Assembly: GCA_020854015.1 (NCBI GenBank)
Contig: JADZGG010000291.1
Location: 1-7,623, forward strand
DNA from: Flavobacteriales bacterium
Lineage (GTDB): Bacteria; Bacteroidota; Bacteroidia; Flavobacteriales_F; PHOS-HE28
Length of the DNA: 7,623 nucleotides
Direction: 5' to 3'
Shown: in pieces, positions 1 through 6,107 of the stretch
Layout of the letters: the number at the start of each line of letters is the position of its first letter
How positions within the stretch are numbered: the first letter of the stretch is position 1
Program-made: the position numbers and the translations under genes
Notes under the pieces: generated by a model
What the model saw: only the letters and a program-made list of their open reading frames with translations
The model's database searches: none
Told to the model about the DNA's origin: nothing

Positions 1-1019
1 ATCGCACCGGTGCCCTGTACCGCGAACATTCCCGCCAGCGCCAGGGGTTCCGGCTCTTCCAGGGTGGCCCCTTTCTTCGTGTGTGCCTGCACCAGGTTCG
101 TGAAGAGCAGGTTGAGCGGCGTGCGTACATAATGCTTCCGACCGTACTTGACGAACTGCCCGTTGAAGTGTTCGATCTCGGTCTGTTGGTTCTTCATCAT
201 GTCCACTGCCAGCGAAGGGAAGTGGTTGCCGGCCTTGCGCAGGTAGCGCATGCACAGCTTGATGAAATTGTCGCCGAAGCGGATATCCTCCGCCTTGGCC
301 ACCTGCACACTTTCCTCGATCACCTGTTCGATGATCTCCGCCATACCCGGCTGCTCCATGGCCTCGCGGATCGTAAGGCGTGAAATGCCGCAAAGCGCGC
401 TGAGCGAGGAGTTGAGGATGGTCTTCTCCCACACCTTGTCCACCAGGGAGAACGAATCGACGACCAAGGTGTCCAGATCCACGCTGGCGAGTATTTCGGC
501 GAACCTCTGCGCGAAGACCTCCTGGGTGTCGTCCACGGAGGCGATGTAGTTGGGTGCGTTGAAGAAGGTGACGTTGACCGCATTGGGCTTGGCCAGGTTA
601 CCGGCGAAATTGAGCACCATGCGAAAGGTGTACTGTTCCCCGAACACGTCGGCCACGGGTTCTTCCACATCGATGCCGTTCTGTGCGCAGATGATGAAGG
701 GCTTTCCAGCGCTTGCGCCGAGCAACTCCTCGATCACCGCACGGGTGTGGTACACCTTGATGGCAAGGATGATCACGTCCGGCTTTTCCGCCGCGAGTTC
801 GCTTGCTGTGTGAAAGGCCTGGTCGGGCCGCACATGCCTGGCCATCTTCCCCTCCAAGCGAAGGCCGTCCTTGCGGATGAGGTCCACGCGTTCCTTGTTG
901 CGATCACAGATGGTGACATGACAGCCAGCCTCCTTCAGGTGAACGGCAAGGATCTGGCCTACCGGCCCCATGCCGACCACGCCCACCTTCAATGTTCCCT
1001 TCTGTTCTTCCATGACCAT
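1..1019 (-). CDS. Ketopantoate reductase-like (ApbA/PanE family) dehydrogenase, 3' end cut by the window
   Basis: This is a predicted cytosolic NAD(P)H-dependent 2-oxoacid/ketopantoate reductase-family enzyme, read by hand as 339 open codons running off the left edge. The N-terminal Rossmann motif GMGPVG lies at residues 16-21, and CAQNGIDVEEP (111-121) matches the family's QNG...E segment. The helical C-domain has the candidate catalytic K199 and N203 in EKTILNSSLSAL, S269, and the family block TEIEHFNGQF followed by RTPLNLLFTNLVQA (280-312). Where E. coli PanE has a second substrate-binding Asn, four residues after the first, this protein has Ser207. It also continues at least 27 residues past the usual family end (PanE is about 300 aa). 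The start is ATG at 1019, which overlaps the preceding stop as TGATG; ATG at 1013 is in frame and equally possible. No Shine-Dalgarno is seen, so coupled translation is likely. Its place after aryl-CoA reductase-type genes argues against simple pantothenate synthesis. Family assignment is firm; substrate is unknown. Confidence 0.88.
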   Translation of the reverse strand, partial: MVMEEQKGTLKVGVVGMGPVGQILAVHLKEAGCHVTICDRNKERVDLIRKDGLRLEGKMARHVRPDQAFHTASELAAEKPDVIILAIKVYHTRAVIEELLGASAGKPFIICAQNGIDVEEPVADVFGEQYTFRMVLNFAGNLAKPNAVNVTFFNAPNYIASVDDTQEVFAQRFAEILASVDLDTLVVDSFSLVDKVWEKTILNSSLSALCGISRLTIREAMEQPGMAEIIEQVIEESVQVAKAEDIRFGDNFIKLCMRYLRKAGNHFPSLAVDMMKNQQTEIEHFNGQFVKYGRKHYVRTPLNLLFTNLVQAHTKKGATLEEPEPLALAGMFAVQGTGA

Positions 1020-1021
1020 CA
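1017..1021 (-). other. Stop-start overlap TGATG coupling two genes
   Basis: The stop codon of the BcrB/C-like gene (TGA, 1021-1019) shares its last base with an ATG (1019-1017) that is in frame with the ketopantoate reductase-like gene. No purine-rich ribosome binding site lies upstream, so reinitiation or translational coupling is the likely way the downstream gene is translated. This overlap is the reason for preferring the start at 1019 over the in-frame ATG at 1013. Confidence 0.55.
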
Positions 1022-2209
1022 GGTGAGTTGTTCGATGAAGGCCTCGATCTTGGTGTGGCTCTGGCCTTCGCTGTAAAAGCGCAGGTCGCAGAGGTCGCCC
1101 TCCAGCACCAGGGTCTCCACACCCGCCTGCTCCTTGAGGCGTTGGGGCATGCCGAAACGTGCGTTGGAGTTGTTGAAGCAGGTCTTGGCATCGTGGAAGA
1201 TGACGCCGTCGATCCGGAAGTCCTTGACCATGCGTGTGAGGATCTCCGTCTTCGCGCGCTCACTCCGATTGATGAAGATCTCCGTATAGGCGAGCGCACT
1301 GGAAGCGAAGGGGTCGCGCTCGTCGAACGCATCGAACACCCAGCTATTGCAGTAGGTGGAAGCCACCACGGCCGCGCTGTTCTTGGCGAAAAGTTCGCTC
1401 AATGTCCGGAGCTTGCCCCAGATCGGCATACCGTCCCAATAGATGCGGCAGGCCTCTTTCGCAACGGCCCCTTCTCCCCTGGCGACCATGCCCTGCAGTT
1501 CCTTGAGCAACAGCGCGTAGTAGTCCTTCGCCTCCTGCGTGCCACGCAACACCACGATGGGCCCCATGTGGATGGTGGCATCGAAGAAGTTGATCGGCGC
1601 CGGGCTGTTGGTGGCCGTTGCCAGCACGGACTTCCACAGCTCGGTGGCCTCGCGGCTCAGGCGCAGTGTTTCGCGGAAGCGGTCGATGTCGAAGGTTGTG
1701 CCGGTGATCTGTTCGCATAGCGGCACGAGGGCCTCGAACTGCTTGGCCACGTCCTGCACATGCACATCGGTCACCTGGTCCAGATAGCGCGGAGGGGTAA
1801 TGCCGAATACGGGCGCTTGGTGCTCCTTGGCGAAATAGGTGAACCAGTCCTGCACCTCGCGGCACTGGTTGGTGTTGTACACGATCAGGTCCGGCCGGGG
1901 TGGTCCGTCCAGGCCGTACTGCTTCTTCAGGGGCGTGGTGCCACTGAGGTGCGCACCGATGTCGCTGGTGAGGTAGGAGCAGATGTCCCCCGAATAACCC
2001 GCCTTGACAGCGGCAGGGATCAGGTCTCCGGAGGTACGCGTGGCACCGAGCAGTGCGCCATGGTTCTCGGGAAAGTAGACCTCGAAGCCGAAGGATCGCA
2101 GCAGTTCGGCGGGCCCCACGCTGGTACACCAGGCCACCGGGGCGCGCATGCCCTGGAAGTAGGCGGTCATCAGCCGCTTCAGTTCGGTGGTGGCCTGTAT
2201 CGTGTGCAT
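1019..2209 (-). CDS. BcrB/BcrC/HgdB-type catalytic subunit (2-hydroxyacyl-CoA dehydratase / benzoyl-CoA reductase family)
   Basis: This 396-aa protein belongs to the family whose members pair into the iron-sulfur catalytic heterodimer of benzoyl-CoA reductase or 2-hydroxyacyl-CoA dehydratase. That heterodimer receives low-potential electrons from an ATP-driven activase. Candidate [4Fe-4S] ligands are C28 (AWCTS), C77 (GDICSYLTSDIGA) and C344 (AKTCFNNSN); C116 (NTNQC) is also at a family-typical place. The middle segment NFFDATIHMGPIVVLRGTQEA (about 207-227) and the end LEGDLCDLRFYS...KIEAFIEQL resemble BcrB-type subunits as I remember them, more than BcrC. The start is ATG at 2209, one base after the acyl-CoA synthetase stop. 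The longer open frame from 2290 would overlap that gene by about 80 nt with unlike, Arg/Ser-rich sequence, so it is rejected. With bcrA and bcrD in the same block, an aryl-CoA reductase-type role is favoured over a simple HgdAB dehydratase, but the substrate is unknown. No membrane segment or signal peptide is seen. Confidence 0.85.
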   Translation of the reverse strand: MHTIQATTELKRLMTAYFQGMRAPVAWCTSVGPAELLRSFGFEVYFPENHGALLGATRTSGDLIPAAVKAGYSGDICSYLTSDIGAHLSGTTPLKKQYGLDGPPRPDLIVYNTNQCREVQDWFTYFAKEHQAPVFGITPPRYLDQVTDVHVQDVAKQFEALVPLCEQITGTTFDIDRFRETLRLSREATELWKSVLATATNSPAPINFFDATIHMGPIVVLRGTQEAKDYYALLLKELQGMVARGEGAVAKEACRIYWDGMPIWGKLRTLSELFAKNSAAVVASTYCNSWVFDAFDERDPFASSALAYTEIFINRSERAKTEILTRMVKDFRIDGVIFHDAKTCFNNSNARFGMPQRLKEQAGVETLVLEGDLCDLRFYSEGQSHTKIEAFIEQLT

Positions 2210-2210
2210 G

Positions 2211-3956
2211 TCAAGCGATCTTGCGCCCTGCGGTGGTGATGTCGTCCAACTTGATGATGTACACCTCCTCTTCCAGCGGATGGTTGGCACCGTACAGGTT
2301 TTCCAGATGTGCGCGGTACACTTCCACCACGTTGCGCGGTGCCACCTTCATGCTCGGCGTTAGGGTGTTGTTGGCCAGAGAGAGTTCCCCGTCGATGATC
2401 ATCGCGGCCTTGATCTTGGCGAACTTCTGGCCGATGCCGCAGTTGGCATCGTGCAGGCAGCCGTGCAGGCACTTGCCCAGCTCGTCCAGGCTGCGCGGGC
2501 AGAAGCAGCCTTCCATGGGGCTGAGCCTGTAATCGGGATGCTCCAGCTGTTTCTTGTTGGGAAAGAGCAGCGCGATGGGGTATTCCTGTCCGCTGCCCAC
2601 CACCATGGCGAAGGAGATATAGTGGCACTTGAACTCGATGAGCTTCTCGAGGTCCGAGGGAATCACCTTCTCACCATTGCTCAGCTTGAAGATGCGGTCC
2701 TTGCGCGTGATCAACTTCAGGCCATCGGGCAGCAGCTCGCCCACGTCGCCGGTGTGGAAGAAGCCATCGGCGTCGAACAGTCCCATATTGGCCTCGTCGT
2801 TCTTGTAATAGCCGCACATCACATTGGGGCCTTTCACCAGCACCTCGCCATCATCGGCCAAGCGAATGGTGATGCCGGGCAAGGGTTTGCCCACCACGCC
2901 GGTTGATCGCTTCAGGGCGGGATCGGTCAGTGTGCAGCAGGGTGAGGTCTCCGTGAGGCCCCAGCCCTCGATCACCGGAATGCCACGCCGCTCAAATTCC
3001 TCGGAGAGCTTCTGCGGCAGTGCCGCTGCGGCGGTGAAGATGAACTTGAGCCCGGCGTGGAAGAACAAGCGCTCGGCCTCCGCATCGTGCCGCGTGAGGT
3101 CCACCAGGGCCTGGTACACCTTGGGGACACTGAAGAAGACCGTGGGGCGCACCAACTTCCAATTCGCCATGATCTCCTGGGGGTCCTTGCCGTAGCCGGA
3201 CTCCAAGTGCAACGTGGCACCGGTGCGCAGTGCGGTGAATAACTCGAAGATGCCGCCGAAGCTGTGGTGCCAAGGCAAGTAGCTGAGGAAACGATCCTCC
3301 GGTCCAAGGTCCCAGAGTTGGGCCAGGGCCGCTTGTTGGGAAAGGATGTTGCGGTGGCTCAACTGCACGCATTTGGGCGTGCCCATGGTGCCCGAGGTGT
3401 ACATGTTGAGGCAAAGCGCATCGGGATCGGCATCAGTGAACAAGGCATCGGGGCCGCTCAGCGGTGCTGCAAGCAGATCACTGAACTGCACCAAATTGCT
3501 CCACTTCCCTTTGTCCACGGCATCGAAGCTGAACACATGGTCCAAGGGAAGTTCGGGGTCGAGCCGCTCCAACTGCAGTTCACCGGCCACGGCGAGGAAG
3601 CGGGCATCGCTGTGCTGGATCAGCAGCTCCGCCGTCTCCTTGTGGAAGAAGGCGAAAATGGGCACGGCTATTCCGCCCGAGGCCATCACGGCCAGCTCCA
3701 TCCGCAGCATCTCCGATCGGTTCGGGGAGAAGATCACCAGCTTGTCGCCCGGCAGAAAGCCATAGTGCGCACGCAGGTTGTGGGCGATGGCCCGCACGTC
3801 GGCCAGGAGCGTGTTCCAACTGATGCCTTGATAGACACCATCGTGCTTTTCAGCGTACACCAAGCGGTCGCCGAAGGCGGTAGCGTTGCGCTCCAACAGG
3901 GTGGCCACGTTGGGGATCAACGCGCTGGGATCAAGATGGGGGCCGCTCTGTTGCAT
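2211..3956 (-). CDS. Long-chain-type AMP-forming acyl-CoA synthetase with a cysteine-rich insert
   Basis: This 581-aa ANL-superfamily ligase should activate a carboxylic acid to its CoA thioester through an acyl-adenylate. Visible core motifs, in order, are the P-loop YTSGTMGTPK (186-195), LPWHHSFGG (227-235), GWGLTET (331-337), HTGDVGELLPDG (401-412), RKDRIFKLSNGEK (418-430) and the A10 segment LTPSMK with catalytic K537. The motif style is that of FadD/ACSL long-chain ligases rather than benzoate-CoA ligase, so a fatty or other non-aromatic acid is plausible; this is inference. In the C-terminal domain, about 30-50 residues before the A10 lysine, a segment carries C484, C486, C496, C500 and C506. 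That spacing looks more like metal binding than chance. A tail of about 44 residues follows the A10 lysine. The start is ATG at 3956: an in-frame TGA lies six codons upstream and no Shine-Dalgarno is visible. Its stop is one base from the next gene, implying co-translation with the BcrB/C-like subunit. Confidence 0.93.
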   Translation of the reverse strand: MQQSGPHLDPSALIPNVATLLERNATAFGDRLVYAEKHDGVYQGISWNTLLADVRAIAHNLRAHYGFLPGDKLVIFSPNRSEMLRMELAVMASGGIAVPIFAFFHKETAELLIQHSDARFLAVAGELQLERLDPELPLDHVFSFDAVDKGKWSNLVQFSDLLAAPLSGPDALFTDADPDALCLNMYTSGTMGTPKCVQLSHRNILSQQAALAQLWDLGPEDRFLSYLPWHHSFGGIFELFTALRTGATLHLESGYGKDPQEIMANWKLVRPTVFFSVPKVYQALVDLTRHDAEAERLFFHAGLKFIFTAAAALPQKLSEEFERRGIPVIEGWGLTETSPCCTLTDPALKRSTGVVGKPLPGITIRLADDGEVLVKGPNVMCGYYKNDEANMGLFDADGFFHTGDVGELLPDGLKLITRKDRIFKLSNGEKVIPSDLEKLIEFKCHYISFAMVVGSGQEYPIALLFPNKKQLEHPDYRLSPMEGCFCPRSLDELGKCLHGCLHDANCGIGQKFAKIKAAMIIDGELSLANNTLTPSMKVAPRNVVEVYRAHLENLYGANHPLEEEVYIIKLDDITTAGRKIA

Positions 3957-4096
3957 GTCGCAGGTGTTTGATCAAGTCATGGACCGGAACGATCGGCACT
4001 GTCCAGTGAAAAGTGTTCGCACCATGCAGGCACCCCGTCCGCTCGACGTGGCTCCATTGGAATGACTGTTACCGCTTGCCATGGTGTTCTCCACGG
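3957..4096 (-). other. 140-nt gap between the bcrD-like and acyl-CoA synthetase genes; the only sizeable intergenic stretch
   Basis: All other junctions in the block are 22 nt or less, so this gap may hold a secondary promoter, a processing site or a small gene. A 36-codon minus-strand frame (ATG at 4082, TGA ending at 3972) starts 14 nt after the bcrD stop and ends 15 nt before the next start. It begins MASGNSHSNG and is Ser/Gly-rich with no recognisable domain, so it is only a weak candidate gene. A short inverted repeat (cactg-tc-cagtg, 3997-4008) and an 8-nt palindrome (ttgatcaa, 3968-3975) are present. Both are short enough to be chance. I see no clear terminator stem with a T-run, no sigma70 promoter pair and no Bacteroidota-type TAnnTTTG box. 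Confidence 0.4.
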
Positions 4097-4948
4097 TCAG
4101 TTGGTCTCCAGGGTCCGTTGCAGTTCCTTTTCGCGCAGCCTCTTGTCGCGGAACCCGCCCCAGAGCGCGGCACCGATGGCCCCGGCGTAGATCGCATCGG
4201 GATGGGTGCGCACCTCGAAGCCCTTGCTGCTTTCCTCCAGGGCCTCGTTGATGGCCTGGATCATGCCCTTGTTCAGCGCCATGCCACCGGTGAGCACGAT
4301 GGGCGAGACGGCTTTCAAGGAACTCATCAATTTGATGATGCGCGATGCGATGCTGATGTGGATGCCCTTGATGATGTCCGGTGTGGCGATGCCCCGCGAG
4401 ACCATGTTGATCACGTCCGTTTCGGCCAGCACGGCGCAAATGCCGGAGCTTACCTCGGGCTGGGTGGCGGACAGCGAAACGTCACCCACCTCTTCGATGC
4501 TCAGGCCGAGGTAGCGCGAGATGTTCTCCAGGAACTGGCCGGATCCGGATGCGCATTGCCCGGTCATCTTGTAGTCCTCCACGCGTGCCTCCGGAGAGAT
4601 CCGCACGGCCCGGACATAGAGCGCACCCAGGTCCACCACGGTGCGTGCCTCGGGGAAGAAGTAGTTGCCCCCGCGCGCATGGGTGGTCATGCCGTAGAAG
4701 TGGCCGCGCTTGCGCTTCACCATGTCCCCTTCTCCCGTGCTGGCGAGGTAGGCGATGTCCTCGTACCGGAGCTTGTTGCGCTCCAGCATGGACTGCACCA
4801 TTTCATCCCCCAAGGTGGAAGGGTCGCGTTTCCGGATCTTCTCCGTGCGCTTGTCGATCACTTTGGGATCCTCGTTGTAGTCCATGAGCACCAACTTGAT
4901 GAAGTTGCTGCCCACATCGATGCCCATGGTGTATGTGCGTTGCTCCAT
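4097..4948 (-). CDS. bcrD: BcrD-type ATPase (activase) subunit of a class I benzoyl-CoA reductase-like complex
   Basis: This 283-aa ASKHA-fold (BadF/BadG/BcrA/BcrD) protein should be the smaller half of the ATP-hydrolysing electron activator that contributes to an inter-subunit [4Fe-4S] cluster. Seen directly: phosphate-1 motif MGIDVGSNFIK (8-18), STGEGD (70-75), HFYGMTTHARGG (83-94), DLGAL (106-110), cluster-ligand candidates C132 in QCASGSGQFLENISRYLG and C171 in GICAVLAETDVINMVSRG, adenosine motif LTGGMALN (219-226), and the end HPDAIYAGAIGAALWG. From memory, these stretches and the length are very close to BcrD of Thauera aromatica (about 280 aa), including DIGAL in place of the DIGGQD seen in other family members. 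That makes it clearly BcrD-like rather than HgdC/HadI-like. The start at 4948 is nine nt after the preceding stop, with a weak GGAAC upstream; M8 is an alternative start but less likely. Its partner is the BcrA-type gene, unusually separated from it by an oxidoreductase gene. Confidence 0.88.
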   Translation of the reverse strand: MEQRTYTMGIDVGSNFIKLVLMDYNEDPKVIDKRTEKIRKRDPSTLGDEMVQSMLERNKLRYEDIAYLASTGEGDMVKRKRGHFYGMTTHARGGNYFFPEARTVVDLGALYVRAVRISPEARVEDYKMTGQCASGSGQFLENISRYLGLSIEEVGDVSLSATQPEVSSGICAVLAETDVINMVSRGIATPDIIKGIHISIASRIIKLMSSLKAVSPIVLTGGMALNKGMIQAINEALEESSKGFEVRTHPDAIYAGAIGAALWGGFRDKRLREKELQRTLETN

Positions 4949-4957
4949 TGTTCCGTG

Positions 4958-6100
4958 TTAAGCTCTTCCCAATTGCATTTCCACTGTTCGTTGCGTGCAC
5001 TGTACGCCGCGTTCCTCCAGGTGGTCCATCACCGCTTGGAAGCAGGATCCATCCGCGCCGACGAGTTCCGGAGGGCAGATCCCCTTTCGGGTGAACGAGC
5101 CCTGGAGTAACAGTTCGGCGACGGCGGTACAGGTATAGCCCGTGGTGCGCGCCATGGAGCTGATGCCGCCCTCGCGATCGAAGCGGTCCAGCAGGTCATG
5201 GACGTGCGTCCCTTCTGCGTTCTTCAACGTCACGCGCATCACGGTGAGGTCCTCGTCGTTCGGCTTCATTTCCCACAGCGGGAACAGCAGTTTGCTCGTC
5301 AAGCGCAAGGGCGATACCAGCGTGCCGTCCACATCGATGGGTTCCGGGGAGAACAGGCCCGTGGCGCGGAACACCTTCATCAACTCGGCGTGTCCGGGAT
5401 AGCGAAGGGTGCGCTCCACCAGGTGTGGAACCTCGGGCATGGTGGTCAGCAGCGTGCGCAGACCGTCGGTGTTGAAAGCCTCGAGGGTGCCTACCCCTTC
5501 CCACTCCATCTCCTCTATTTCGCTCAATGCTTCGCGTTCCACGTTGCGTCCGTTCACCCGCATGTGCACCGGGCGCGTGTACTCCTCGATCACGTCGGCG
5601 GGCGAGAAGACGGCCTTGTAGCCGAAGGGCCATTCGGGAGTGCTGGGCAACCCGCCCACAAGGCATTCATAGCTGGTGAGGGGGCTCTGCCGGTGATGAT
5701 GACCGGCGATGATGTTGCACAGTCCGGGCGCCACGCCGCAATCGACCACGGCAGTAACGTTCTTCTCCCGCGCGATCTCGTCCAGAGCAAGTGGATCCTC
5801 CGGGAAGAAGGAGATGTCCACCACGTTGCGCCCTGCCTCTATCACCGTGCGCAGGGTGGCGAAGCCCAAGGCACCGGGCACGGCACCGATGATCAGGTCG
5901 AACGGGAGCACCGCCTTCGCCAAGGCTTTCCGATCGGTGACATCGAGCACGAGCGGGGTGATCGGATGTTGCCGTGCGAGCGCATCGAGCGCAGCGGGAT
6001 CGCGATCGGCACTGGTAACGAGATGCCTACGGCACAGATCGATGGCGATCGCCTTTCCGATCAGACCTGCACCAAGGACCAGTACCTTCTTTTTGCTCAT
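4958..6100 (-). CDS. Saccharopine dehydrogenase / L-lysine 6-dehydrogenase-like NAD(P)-dependent oxidoreductase
   Basis: This 380-aa soluble protein has an N-terminal Rossmann domain (VLVLGAGLIGKAIA, 6-19; D32 at the end of the second strand, hinting at NAD rather than NADP) and a C-terminal saccharopine dehydrogenase-like domain. Family marks are DCGVAPGLCNIIAG (120-133), VGGLP (148-152), LEAFNTDG (206-213), RYPGHAELMK (233-242) and SSMARTTGYTCTAVAEL (314-330). Length and motifs resemble bacterial L-lysine 6-dehydrogenase (about 385 aa; as I recall it, it has DLGVAPG, RYRGHAE and MARTTAYT). That enzyme oxidises the lysine epsilon-amine to 2-aminoadipate 6-semialdehyde. Many relatives of this fold are uncharacterised, so lysine is only a lead. 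The start at 6100 is seven nt after the bcrA stop, with a weak GAGAG upstream. The stop is nine nt before bcrD. Its place between the two activase subunit genes suggests production in step with them. It is not a known member of benzoyl-CoA pathways. Family assignment is confident; reaction is not. Confidence 0.87.
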   Translation of the reverse strand: MSKKKVLVLGAGLIGKAIAIDLCRRHLVTSADRDPAALDALARQHPITPLVLDVTDRKALAKAVLPFDLIIGAVPGALGFATLRTVIEAGRNVVDISFFPEDPLALDEIAREKNVTAVVDCGVAPGLCNIIAGHHHRQSPLTSYECLVGGLPSTPEWPFGYKAVFSPADVIEEYTRPVHMRVNGRNVEREALSEIEEMEWEGVGTLEAFNTDGLRTLLTTMPEVPHLVERTLRYPGHAELMKVFRATGLFSPEPIDVDGTLVSPLRLTSKLLFPLWEMKPNDEDLTVMRVTLKNAEGTHVHDLLDRFDREGGISSMARTTGYTCTAVAELLLQGSFTRKGICPPELVGADGSCFQAVMDHLEERGVQCTQRTVEMQLGRA

Positions 6101-6107
6101 GGCTCTC

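Noticed and set aside
1028..1720. Plus-strand open frame of 230 codons antisense to the BcrB/C-like gene
   Set aside because: Shadow of the real gene; no recognisable motif in its translation.
2210..2290. Upstream start (2290) that would lengthen the BcrB/C-like protein by 27 residues
   Set aside because: The extra residues are Arg/Ser-rich, lie inside the acyl-CoA synthetase coding region and do not resemble the family N-terminus. ATG at 2209 sits one base after the preceding stop.
3264..3971. Plus-strand open frame of 235 codons antisense to the 5' part of the acyl-CoA synthetase gene
   Set aside because: Shadow frame; the minus-strand gene has all expected adenylate-forming enzyme motifs here.
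3966..4010. Short palindromes (ttgatcaa; cactg-tc-cagtg) as a possible operator or terminator
   Set aside because: Arms are only 4-5 bp, the second has a 2-nt loop, and there is no T-run. Chance is the simpler explanation without comparative data.
4619..4633. BcrD has DLGAL where BcrA has DIGGQD, suggesting a broken nucleotide site
   Set aside because: As I recall, characterised BcrD subunits also carry DIGAL at this place, so this is the family state rather than a local defect.
4013..5110. Long plus-strand open frame (365 codons) antisense to bcrD and the 3' end of the dehydrogenase gene
   Set aside because: It is opposite well-supported genes with clear motifs, and its His/Arg/Gly-rich translation shows no family feature. 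Long antisense frames are expected from GC-rich codon bias.
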